64,000 bases of DNA, taken from Lachnospiraceae bacterium (GTDB lineage: Bacteria > Bacillota > Clostridia > Lachnospirales > Lachnospiraceae). Shown in pieces: positions 31,587-40,737 of the stretch. Location of the stretch: positions 47,844-111,843 of the forward strand of contig JAILLN010000059.1 of the NCBI GenBank assembly GCA_024693135.1, written 5' to 3'. Under the pieces are notes generated by a model. That model did not search any database, was not told the DNA's origin, and saw nothing but the letters and a program-made list of their open reading frames with translations. Numbering within the stretch: the first letter of the stretch is position 1; each line of letters starts with the position of its first letter. The translations under genes were made by a program, and so were the position numbers.

Positions 31587-34500
31587 TACCCGTATCGTTC
31601 CAGGATGCCGTCAGCAATGGCCTTTCCGATCTCCTCCCTGGTAGAGGCATTGCTAAGCTTCCCATAGTCATTCTGCATGAAGGCAGTTTCCACGATGATG
31701 CCCTTTAATCCACGGTTTGCACTGCCCCGGATCACTGCATAATAATCCCCATGATCTCCGGACCGTGTCTTCACGCCTCTGGAATTGGTCCCTACCCTTC
31801 CGCAGATCTTCTGAAGGATCTTCTGGGAAAGGGCATCATCCCTGTATTCCGAATAGATCGACTGCCAGACCTCTGTACCGGAGCCTCCCCCGGAATTACA
31901 GTGGATCGAAACAAACAGGCTGCAGCCACTGTCTGCGGCTTTCTTCGGCCGGTCATCCAGGCCGATATACACATCGCCGCTCCTGGTCATGACCACTCCC
32001 ACGCCCTGGCTTTCCAGCCTGCTTTTTGCGGCATTTGCGATGGCAAGGTTGCAGTCCTTCTCCTTAAGGCCGTTATAAGTCGCCCCAGAGTCATTGCCTC
32101 CATGGCCGGCATCGATGCAGACCGTCAGATCCTTGCTGTTTGTGGTGACCCGGATGGTCTTATATGCTGTCTTTCCGTTCTTCGTTGTCGCCGAGACCTT
32201 TGCCGGGGTGTTTTTCGGCGTCGTCTTTTTCCCGGTGACCTTCCCTTTACTGTTCAGGCTGATATATTCGCTTCCGCTCTCAACCGACCAGTCGCTGACT
32301 CCCTTTACGGTCACATTCTTCGGATAATACCGTACCGACAGATTGATGCTCGCATTGACTCCTACGGCATCCGGACCCGTGATGGCGATCTTATACGGAG
32401 TGATATAGGTGACCGTCTTGCTGTCTCCCTTGATATATCCGTTATCCCCCAGGCTTTTATCCGAGCTGAGGTAGTAGGATGTGATGGTATAGACCACCTT
32501 TGCCCCGTCGGAAAAATACTTCTGCGCTTCTGTCTGCATGGGTGCGCTCTGGCCGTTATAGGTCAGGACCTGATTTCCGTTTTCTTTGGCAAGCACCGGG
32601 ATATCTAAGGAGGAAGGCCTGCTTTGATGGCTGTCTCCTCCCGTATAGGGATAAACCGCCCTTGTTATGGCATAGCAGAGCTTAGTCCTGTCTTCTGCGG
32701 TGACCGAAGTATCGTATTCCTTATTGTCCACCCTGCCCTCCGGTACCTTCCAGCTGAGCATTGCATCTGCGCTCTTTCCTCCCACCAGAGCATGATACTC
32801 GGCCTTGGGTGAGAGCACGGCGCGGGGCTGGCCATGGGCTGTCTTTTCTGCAGACCAGGATCCTCCCAGGGGACTCGTCTTCGGGAAATTCGCATCCGTC
32901 CGGTAGGCTCTTGCTTCAAAGGAATAATCCACGCCCGGCTCCAGCTGATACGTGCCGGATCCGGATTTCCAGGGAATGTCCCCTCCCACATAATCATCCG
33001 TAAGCTTTTTCATCACATAGGTCCCGAGCAGCGTCCCCTTCCGGTCTCTTACCCGGACCTCATATTTCACGGCCTGGCTTACCGGCTTGACCACCACGTG
33101 GATCTTCCTTAAGCCCGTGGCTTTCACCGTAAGAGCCGGCGCCGCCGCCTTTGGATATTCCATGACCTTCACCGGTTCTGCCGTGATATGCTCCGTTTTA
33201 TTTTTCGGCTGGGCATAAAACTCATACCGGTAACCGTGCTTCAGGCCCGTGATCAGGAAATCCTTGGTATAGCTCTTCTTTTTCGAATCATATTTGATCT
33301 CAAATACCTTGGAGCGAAGCTTTCCTTCCTCACTGGAAGGATCGATGGCTCCTCCCGGCCGGATGTCCTTCCCTTCCGAATCCATGAGGCCAAGGGCACG
33401 GTAGTAGATCACCATCTGCCTGGCTCCGGCAATCGGCCTGGCTCCCTTTGTTTCCGGCTCTACCGACACCTTGATCCGGTCGAAGTTCGTACTGTTGGCC
33501 GAGATCCTCTTTACATCATCCATGCGGGGAGTTGCGGAAACATAAGCCTCCGAAAGCGGCCCGGCTGCCGTATCCTGTACCGCACGGGTCCTGTAGTAAT
33601 AGGTCTTTTCCGGTTCATGTCCGATGATCCTGTATGCGATGCAGGCTCTGTTGTGGATCACCCGGCTTCCCCCGATCACGATCTCATCCTCTGGTCCGTA
33701 GGTCCGGATCAGATCATCCTCTTCTCCTGCTTCCGCCAGATCCCTTCCCGTGATTCTCCGCAGGAATTCGTATCCGTTTCCTGCCTCCGTGGAGCGGTAG
33801 ATCTGATATTGGTCATTTTCGTCCCCGGTCTCCACCTTTTCACTTTTCTCAAAGACCAGCCAGACCTCATTATAGCCGGTAGCAATGGCCCGTATGGGAC
33901 CCGGAGCGCCTACCGTGGTCTTTCCCTCCACCGGCGCTGATCCCGCCGAAAGGGAGATCTGGGATACCGTCTTCTTTCCGTTCCCGCTGCTTACGGAATC
34001 CGTTACCTCCGCGCTGATAAGCACCCGGTAATGATAGTACACGTTTTCCTTTACCTCATTGTCGCTGATCCCCACTGCCGCCACGGGATTTTTGACCCCG
34101 GGGATCTTAAGGCTTCCATCCTCCTTAAAGGAATTTGCCGATACCACCTTATCCCCATAATACGGCACATCTTTGACGCTTAGGGCAAGGTCGGCAAAAT
34201 TTTTAGGTTCTCCCTCCGCCTTTTGCACCTTATAGGCGTCTGCCCCCTTCATCTTCAGCATTTTGACATTGAGGCCCAAAGCCTCCCCATCCCTGCTCCC
34301 CACGGAAAGCAGGACGGGCCGGCAGATCTGATACGTTCCCCACTCCGGGCCGCCGTAGTGAAGCTCCTGATCTCTCCCGAGGACGTTTACCTTATAGATG
34401 TAGCTTTTTCCTTCATCCAGGCCGGCCGTCTTGTCCACAAATTCCGTTTCCGTATCCCGGTAGATCTCCTTCCAGACACCGTCTCCCTCATACCGGGAAA

Positions 34501-35014
34501 GGATATAATAAGCTTCATTCCCGGAGTCTGTCCTGTGCGGATCCTTATAGGTATTTACCTTATCCCAGGAAAGATGGACCCAGTTCTTCTCATTCATTTC
34601 CGCGGTCAGGCTTTTCGGGGCGGGAAGGGCATTTACGCTGGGAGTGCCTGCCGAAGGTTCCTCGCCGGAAGCCTCTGTCTCATCTTGAGACAAGGTGCCG
34701 TTTCCGCTTACCGCCTCTGCTTCATTCGGTGAGATCTCTAAAAAAGGCCCTTCCTTCAAAGAAGAACTCTCCGGATCAGCTTCATCCCCCGAAGCTCCCC
34801 CTGCTTCTGCTTCATTCGTTGAGATCTCTGCCGGATAGGCCTCATCTTCCGAGACTTCCTCCTTCCCGGCTTCATCCGCTGACAGGATGCGGCTCCCGGA
34901 TCCTCCGTCATCCGCTTCATCTGCAAAAATCCTGGCATCATGGCCTGTCAGCAGGGAAAAGGCCAGCAGGATGGAAAGAACGGTCTGCAGCCTCTTTTTC
35001 TTCATCTTCTTCAT
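31583..35014 (-). CDS. Large secreted N-acetylmuramoyl-L-alanine amidase with Fn3-like repeats
   Basis: Signal peptide; Fn3-like modules; C-terminal amidase_3: VCIDAGHGGNDSGATYNGLKEKD...FVSIHCNSGG...IIVETAFMQNDY. Confidence 0.9.
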   Translation of the reverse strand: MKKMKKKRLQTVLSILLAFSLLTGHDARIFADEADDGGSGSRILSADEAGKEEVSEDEAYPAEISTNEAEAGGASGDEADPESSSLKEGPFLEISPNEAEAVSGNGTLSQDETEASGEEPSAGTPSVNALPAPKSLTAEMNEKNWVHLSWDKVNTYKDPHRTDSGNEAYYILSRYEGDGVWKEIYRDTETEFVDKTAGLDEGKSYIYKVNVLGRDQELHYGGPEWGTYQICRPVLLSVGSRDGEALGLNVKMLKMKGADAYKVQKAEGEPKNFADLALSVKDVPYYGDKVVSANSFKEDGSLKIPGVKNPVAAVGISDNEVKENVYYHYRVLISAEVTDSVSSGNGKKTVSQISLSAGSAPVEGKTTVGAPGPIRAIATGYNEVWLVFEKSEKVETGDENDQYQIYRSTEAGNGYEFLRRITGRDLAEAGEEDDLIRTYGPEDEIVIGGSRVIHNRACIAYRIIGHEPEKTYYYRTRAVQDTAAGPLSEAYVSATPRMDDVKRISANSTNFDRIKVSVEPETKGARPIAGARQMVIYYRALGLMDSEGKDIRPGGAIDPSSEEGKLRSKVFEIKYDSKKKSYTKDFLITGLKHGYRYEFYAQPKNKTEHITAEPVKVMEYPKAAAPALTVKATGLRKIHVVVKPVSQAVKYEVRVRDRKGTLLGTYVMKKLTDDYVGGDIPWKSGSGTYQLEPGVDYSFEARAYRTDANFPKTSPLGGSWSAEKTAHGQPRAVLSPKAEYHALVGGKSADAMLSWKVPEGRVDNKEYDTSVTAEDRTKLCYAITRAVYPYTGGDSHQSRPSSLDIPVLAKENGNQVLTYNGQSAPMQTEAQKYFSDGAKVVYTITSYYLSSDKSLGDNGYIKGDSKTVTYITPYKIAITGPDAVGVNASINLSVRYYPKNVTVKGVSDWSVESGSEYISLNSKGKVTGKKTTPKNTPAKVSATTKNGKTAYKTIRVTTNSKDLTVCIDAGHGGNDSGATYNGLKEKDCNLAIANAAKSRLESQGVGVVMTRSGDVYIGLDDRPKKAADSGCSLFVSIHCNSGGGSGTEVWQSIYSEYRDDALSQKILQKICGRVGTNSRGVKTRSGDHGDYYAVIRGSANRGLKGIIVETAFMQNDYGKLSNASTREEIGKAIADGILERYGY
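34661..34927 (-). repeat. Degenerate S-x-[DN]-E-A peptide repeats after the amidase signal peptide
   Basis: LSADEAGKE / VSEDEAYPA / ISTNEAEAG / ASGDEADPE / ISPNEAEAV in the ORF translation. Confidence 0.8.
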
Positions 35015-35125
35015 TTGACGATCCTAACTCCTATGGATGATAAGAATACAACATATGCCGAATTATGTAACCCAGCACAATATAGCACATTTTCAACCGG
35101 ATGGCAAACCGTCATGCCCACAGGT

Positions 35126-36184
35126 TCAGTCTTCCCGGTTCAGGGTATCCGGGTAGGTATTGACGGGCAGGCCGTAATTTTCCGCCTGGGATTCAAGAAG
35201 AGAGATCAGCTCTGACACATTATCCTTCGTGACATACATTCCAAAGCCCTGGGACAGAAGCTCAGGGTCGGTCTTATCATAATAAACCGTATCGATGATC
35301 AGGTCTCCCACAGCAGGGCAGTAATGAGAGGTCTCATAATAGTTATCATAATCCAAGGTCACATTATTATATCCGGAAAAATTCCAGTAATCCGTGATCT
35401 CTGCCAATTCCTCCAGAAAAACAAGATATCCGTTGGCGATATCCTTCGTATAGGTAAGTGCATGAAGGGGATTGGTAAAGACCCTGAGCCGGATCCCATT
35501 CGCATCGCAGAACGCTTTCAGCTGCCGGATCTCTTCCAAAGCCTCCTCCCTGGGATAATAGTAGGAGGACCACCAGGCGTCCGCTCCTTCGTAATTAAAC
35601 TCCGGTACGATATGGAGATTTTCCGTGCCGGTATCCAAAAGCCTTTGCATCGCCTCCGGATCATTGACCTTATGGTCGCGCAGGACTTCCAGGGACTGGG
35701 AGAGCGTGATCAGGTCAAAGTAACGCAGATAGAAGCCCATCTTTTCGGAAGGCGTCCCGTCCCAGGGAAAAGGCAGGCGGTATAACTGGCTTTCATGCAA
35801 AGCAGGATCCACAAAATAGGTGATATCATCGATCCCCAGGGTCACGTTTTTGGGAATGATGCCCCTTTCTGCCATCACCTTCAGATTATCGAGATGCTCT
35901 GCCGGAAGCCCTTCCGAATACATCATGTCATAATAATGGCCGTCCTCCATCCGTTCCACATCGATGAAGCCTACCCGGGAGGAACCGAAAAGGAAGGAGT
36001 CATACTTATCCGGATGAGACAGGACGTTTCTCATCTTCACGTAGTTCTTATTCGGCTCCACCCCGTTGTCCACCGGATCATCCGCATGAAAGATATTGTA
36101 TGGATCCACAAATACGGCAAAGGGCACAAAAAGGATCCCAAGGATCAGTGCAAATACTGCCGCCTTGATCAAAAACTTCTTCAA
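35126..36184 (-). CDS. Membrane-anchored SGNH/AlgX-like protein, partner of the MBOAT gene
   Basis: N-terminal TM; FLFGSSRVGFID (GSSR); late SHY motif; directly downstream of MBOAT gene. Confidence 0.65.
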   Translation of the reverse strand: MKKFLIKAAVFALILGILFVPFAVFVDPYNIFHADDPVDNGVEPNKNYVKMRNVLSHPDKYDSFLFGSSRVGFIDVERMEDGHYYDMMYSEGLPAEHLDNLKVMAERGIIPKNVTLGIDDITYFVDPALHESQLYRLPFPWDGTPSEKMGFYLRYFDLITLSQSLEVLRDHKVNDPEAMQRLLDTGTENLHIVPEFNYEGADAWWSSYYYPREEALEEIRQLKAFCDANGIRLRVFTNPLHALTYTKDIANGYLVFLEELAEITDYWNFSGYNNVTLDYDNYYETSHYCPAVGDLIIDTVYYDKTDPELLSQGFGMYVTKDNVSELISLLESQAENYGLPVNTYPDTLNRED

Positions 36185-36196
36185 GAGCGATCCCCC

Positions 36197-37672
36197 CTAA
36201 AACTGAAAATAGATAAACTGCTGCGTCGTCCCGCCATTTAAGGACATGACGATCATGAATGCAGTCATGGCCACATAGATGCCCCACCGCACGGGAAGCT
36301 TCCATTTCCCGGCCAGGGCATACAGATCCTTCTTCATGGACACGTAATCCACTGCCATCAAAAAGACGAGATATATGGCGATCTTAAGGATCTTGAGATT
36401 ATCCAGCACCATATTATTGAGCATCATCACATAGGAATTGGCCAGATGCCCCAGCCCCCTGGGCATATGGGATGCAATATAGAGCGCATCGCTTACGGTA
36501 TTGGCCCTGAAAAAGCTCCAGGCAAAGGATACCAGCATAAAGGTCAGGATCCCGTGAGTGATCTTCCAGAGCCTGCTCCGGGGGATGTCCTTTTCCTTCC
36601 GGTTCCGATACTCCTTCTTCCCAAGATGCTTATGGCAGAAGTTTTCCACCACCTGATAGATCCCATGCAGGCCTCCCCAGATCACGAAGGTCCAGCTTGC
36701 GCCATGCCAGAGCCCCGAAAGCAGGAACGTGATCATGACATTAAGGGACGCCCTTCCTTCACTGCACCGGTTCCCTCCCAGGGGGATATAGACATAGTCC
36801 CGAAACCAGGTAGACAGGGAAATATGCCATCTCCGCCAGAAATCCCGCACGCTTACGGCAAAATAAGGGCTGTCAAAATTCTGCATCAGGTCGATATTAA
36901 AAAGCTTTGCCGTACCGATAGCGATATCCGAATAGCCGGAAAAGTCGCAATAGATCTGGAAGGTGAAAAGAACCGTGGCCATGATGAGAGTCAGCCCGAA
37001 ATAGTATTCCGCATTGTCAAAGACGAGATCCACATATCTGGTCAGCATATCTGCTATGACGAGTTTCTTAAAATAACCCCAGAGCATCTGCCTCAATCCT
37101 TCAGAGGCCCTAACCCCGTCAAATTCCCTTTCCCCCGTAAGCTGGGGCATCAGCTTATCCGCCCTGCCGATAGGGCCTGCCATGATCTGGGGAAAGAATG
37201 AGACAAACAGGAGGTATTTCAGGAAATTCCGTTCTGCAGGAATCTTTTTGCGGGATACATCCATGCAGTATCCCATGGCCTGAAAGGTAAAAAAGGAGAT
37301 CCCTGCCGGCATCATAAGCTTCAGGGTCACAGGCTGTACCGGAATAGAAAGGAAATGGAGGAGATCGGTGAATATCCCGCAGGCAAAATTCAGATATTTG
37401 AAGACGCAGAGCATACCGATGCAAAAAATGAAGGCAAGCAGCAGGATCCGCTTCCGCTTCGCCGGATCCTCCGTCCGCTCCGTGCCGATGGCGGCCGCAT
37501 AGGTGACAAGACCCGTGGCAATGAGGCACAGCACATATACCGGCCCCCCAAACATATAAAAGCACAGGCTGACACAAAGCAATACAATATACCGGGCCTT
37601 CCTGGGAAGAAACCAATACAATAAAAAGGCCGCCGGCAAAAAAAGTGCATATCCGAGAGAATTAAAAAGCAT
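36197..37672 (-). CDS. MBOAT-family O-acyltransferase (AlgI/DltB-like)
   Basis: GISFFTFQAMGYCMDV; FFPQIMAGPIGR; FWRRWHISLSTWFRDYVYIPLGGNR; LSGLWHGASWTFVIWGGLHG. Confidence 0.93.
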   Translation of the reverse strand: MLFNSLGYALFLPAAFLLYWFLPRKARYIVLLCVSLCFYMFGGPVYVLCLIATGLVTYAAAIGTERTEDPAKRKRILLLAFIFCIGMLCVFKYLNFACGIFTDLLHFLSIPVQPVTLKLMMPAGISFFTFQAMGYCMDVSRKKIPAERNFLKYLLFVSFFPQIMAGPIGRADKLMPQLTGEREFDGVRASEGLRQMLWGYFKKLVIADMLTRYVDLVFDNAEYYFGLTLIMATVLFTFQIYCDFSGYSDIAIGTAKLFNIDLMQNFDSPYFAVSVRDFWRRWHISLSTWFRDYVYIPLGGNRCSEGRASLNVMITFLLSGLWHGASWTFVIWGGLHGIYQVVENFCHKHLGKKEYRNRKEKDIPRSRLWKITHGILTFMLVSFAWSFFRANTVSDALYIASHMPRGLGHLANSYVMMLNNMVLDNLKILKIAIYLVFLMAVDYVSMKKDLYALAGKWKLPVRWGIYVAMTAFMIVMSLNGGTTQQFIYFQF

Positions 37673-37689
37673 GCAGGTTTTCCTTATGG

Positions 37690-38628
37690 CTATTCGCTTT
37701 GGATGACCGTCCCAGTCCGGCCGGCCACCCCATCCTCAGCATGAGCAAGGGAGGTGATCAGCACCGCTGCCCCGGGCCTTTTTTCCAGGAAGTCCACCGC
37801 CGCTTCGATCTTCGGCTTCATGGTCCCCTCCCCAAATTCACCCTGTTCCATATATTCCTTTGCTTCCCTGACCGTCATCCGGTCCAGGCTTCTTTCCTCC
37901 TCTGTGCCGAAGCCAAGCTTTACCTGCTCCACTCCGGTCAGGATGATCAGCATATCTGCTTCCACCTCTATGGCAAGCTTGCCTGCAATACAGTCCTTTT
38001 CGATGACTGCCGAGGCCCCCTTTAAGCTTCCATTCTGCTCGATGACGGGTATCCCTCCGCCTCCGGCAGCGATCACCACCTGTCCCGCGCGGAGCAATGT
38101 TCTTATGGTATCGATCTCCACGATCTCCAAGGGCTTCGGCGCCGCCACGATCCTAAGATAACCCTTTCCGGGATCCTCGACCGTAAAATTCCCTTTTCTT
38201 TCCTCCATGGCGGCTTCCTCTGCCGTCATATGCCTCCCGATCCGCTTCGTCGGATGATAAAATGCGTCATCATAAGGATCTACGGTAACCTGGGTAAGGA
38301 TCGTGGCCACACTCTTATGGATCCCCCTTTTCAAAAACTCACTTTTTAAGGAGTTCTGGATGTCATAGCCTACATATCCCTGGCTCATGGCAGAGCATAC
38401 GCACATGGCGGCCGGGGTATAATCCGGATAGATCCTCCGAAGCTCCGTCATGGCTTTATGGATCATGGATACCTGGGGCGCGTTGGAATGGGTGATCACA
38501 AGGTCATAGCCATCTTCTGCCAGATCGGCCAGGGCCTTTGCCGTCACCTTCACGGCATCCCACTGCTCCAAGGTCGTATATCCCAATGCATCATGTCCCA
38601 GTGAAACCACTGCTCTCATCTTTCCCAT
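37690..38628 (-). CDS. arcC: Carbamate kinase
   Basis: VVSLGHDALGY; RIVAAPKPLEIVEIDTIRTLLRAGQVVIAAGGGGIPV; KPKIEAAVDFL. Confidence 0.93.
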   Translation of the reverse strand: MGKMRAVVSLGHDALGYTTLEQWDAVKVTAKALADLAEDGYDLVITHSNAPQVSMIHKAMTELRRIYPDYTPAAMCVCSAMSQGYVGYDIQNSLKSEFLKRGIHKSVATILTQVTVDPYDDAFYHPTKRIGRHMTAEEAAMEERKGNFTVEDPGKGYLRIVAAPKPLEIVEIDTIRTLLRAGQVVIAAGGGGIPVIEQNGSLKGASAVIEKDCIAGKLAIEVEADMLIILTGVEQVKLGFGTEEERSLDRMTVREAKEYMEQGEFGEGTMKPKIEAAVDFLEKRPGAAVLITSLAHAEDGVAGRTGTVIQSE

Positions 38629-39014
38629 GTTTCTCCCAGCTCTCCTTCTGAAAAGGCCTTCATGATAAGGACCGCAAATCCGGCAAAGATCGCCACATCC
38701 GACAGATTATAATAAACACGCCCTGCCGGAAGATAGTCCACCACATATTTTCTTACCACACGGTCATATGTATTCGAAAGGGCTCCGCCCAAGACAAGGG
38801 AAAGCCCCAGCTTATCCGCATACTTCCCGAAGATCAGCTCGGCCATGCATCCCGCCGTCATCACCACGGAGACTACCGCCACAAAGCCCTGGTGCCGCCC
38901 CATCCGGTTCATGGCAAAGCCGGTATTCTTTACGGGTGGATCCGGTATCCTTTTTTTTACCGCTTCGTCCAGTCCCGCTATGGCTGCCGAGAGCATCAGG
39001 TAGGTCCAGGACAT
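38616..39014 (-). CDS. Short signal-peptidase-II-like membrane protein
   Basis: NTGFAMN; GGALSNTYDRVVRKYVVDYL; YYNLSDVAIFAG, matching LspA Asp motifs. Confidence 0.7.
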   Translation of the reverse strand: MSWTYLMLSAAIAGLDEAVKKRIPDPPVKNTGFAMNRMGRHQGFVAVVSVVMTAGCMAELIFGKYADKLGLSLVLGGALSNTYDRVVRKYVVDYLPAGRVYYNLSDVAIFAGFAVLIMKAFSEGELGETWER

Positions 39015-39017
39015 CTC

Positions 39018-40601
39018 CTAAGCCTCCGTAGCAGCATTCAGCTTCGGAAGCACCACAGACGAAAGCACCGCATCCACACTTCCTCTCATGATGATCTCCG
39101 GCCCGCCGCTGCCTTCAATGTATTCCTTCGTGATGATGACTTTCCCGATGTTATCATCCTTCGGGATCTCAAACATGATATCCAGCATGAATTCCTCGAT
39201 AACGGCCCTGAGTCCCCTGGCTCCGGTTTCCTTCTCCAGCGCCTTTGCCGCGATGGCTTTAAGGGCATCCTCCGTAAATTCAAGCCCCACCTCATCCATG
39301 GCAAGCAATGCCTCATACTGTCCCAGGATCGCATTTTTCGGTTCTCTCAGGATCCTGGCAAGAGATTCCTCCGTCAGACCCTCCAGGGAACAGATCACCG
39401 GCATCCTCCCTACGAATTCCGGTATCATGCCAAAGCTCTTGATATCTTCCACCGTTACCTTGGAAAGGATATTTTTCTCCCTGTCCCATTTATCCTTCAA
39501 TTCCGCGCTGAAGCCGATGGAGGTCTGTTTTCTCAGGCGCTGCTTGATGATCTCATCCAGGTCGGGAAAGGCACCGCCACAGATGAAGAGGATATTCTTT
39601 GTATTTACCCTCACCAGCGGGACCATGGCATTTTTACTCCCGGCTCCCACGGGAACTTCGATCTCGGCTCCCTCCAAAAGCTTCAGCATCCCCTGCTGGA
39701 CGCTTTCCCCGCTGACATCCCGGGAGGTCGTATTCTTTTTTCTGGCGATCTTATCGATCTCGTCAATGAAAATGATGCCGCATTCTGCCCGATCCACATC
39801 ATTGTCCGCGGCCTGGAGCAGCTTGCCCACGACAGACTCAATATCATCTCCGATATAACCGGCTTCCGTCAGGGATGTGGCATCCGCTATGGCCAGGGGC
39901 ACATCCAGGATCCGGGCCAGTGTCTGTACCAGATAGGTCTTTCCGCAGCCGGTGGGTCCGATGAGAAGGATGTTGGATTTTTCGATCTCCTTCTCGTTTT
40001 TGCCATTCAGCTCGGCATATACACGCTTGTAGTGATTATAGACCGCCACCGAGACCACCTTTTTGGCCTTTTCCTGTCCGATGACATACTCGCTGAGCAT
40101 CTCAAAGAGCTTATGGGGAGGCGGGATGGCAGAAGGATCAAACTGTTTCTTGAGCTCCTCCGGATCCTTCTTTTTTGCCTTCGGCTTTGATCCCGGACCC
40201 ATTCCCAGGTCAGACCAGTTCAGGAACTGGATATTGGGAATCCCAAAGAAGCCGTGAGGCGTGTCCTTCGGTTCTTCCTTGTCGGATTCCTCTTCCTCCT
40301 CCGTCTTCTCTCCGGCCGCCTCTTCATCCCGGCAGTCCTCTTCACGGATCACTTCCTTTTTCGGCTCCGCTTCCGCCGGTACTCCCGTGATGCCCGCAAA
40401 GGGGTTTGGTATGCCCCCGGAGAGGATATCGGTATAGCTGATCTGGCTCATGGAATCCAGGGATTTGTGCATACAGTCACTGCACAGCCCTATGCCGCCC
40501 GGCAGGTGAAAAAGCCTCCCGGTTTCCTCGCTGCTCCTTCTGCAAAGAGTGCAATATTCTGTTGTTGTATCCTTATTGTTCGTATTCTGATCGATGTTCA
40601 T
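39018..40601 (-). CDS. clpX: ClpX ATPase with extended acidic linker
   Basis: Zn motif CTLCRRSSEE...CSDC; GPTGCGKTYLVQTLA; DEIDKIARKKNTTSRDVSGESVQQGMLKLLEG. Confidence 0.94.
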   Translation of the reverse strand: MNIDQNTNNKDTTTEYCTLCRRSSEETGRLFHLPGGIGLCSDCMHKSLDSMSQISYTDILSGGIPNPFAGITGVPAEAEPKKEVIREEDCRDEEAAGEKTEEEEESDKEEPKDTPHGFFGIPNIQFLNWSDLGMGPGSKPKAKKKDPEELKKQFDPSAIPPPHKLFEMLSEYVIGQEKAKKVVSVAVYNHYKRVYAELNGKNEKEIEKSNILLIGPTGCGKTYLVQTLARILDVPLAIADATSLTEAGYIGDDIESVVGKLLQAADNDVDRAECGIIFIDEIDKIARKKNTTSRDVSGESVQQGMLKLLEGAEIEVPVGAGSKNAMVPLVRVNTKNILFICGGAFPDLDEIIKQRLRKQTSIGFSAELKDKWDREKNILSKVTVEDIKSFGMIPEFVGRMPVICSLEGLTEESLARILREPKNAILGQYEALLAMDEVGLEFTEDALKAIAAKALEKETGARGLRAVIEEFMLDIMFEIPKDDNIGKVIITKEYIEGSGGPEIIMRGSVDAVLSSVVLPKLNAATEA

Positions 40602-40737
40602 AGGTTCCTTCGCCTTTGCATACTGGCTTCCATTCCATCCCATAACTATAGCACAGGCGGAGCTTCAGTTCAAACCGCTCCGCCTGCAGATCAAGGATTA
40701 CTCATATTCCTTTGGCATAATCTTGCTTTGAAGTCTC

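Noticed and set aside
38892-40190. 432-aa plus-strand ORF
   Set aside because: Antisense to clpX and the LspA-like gene.
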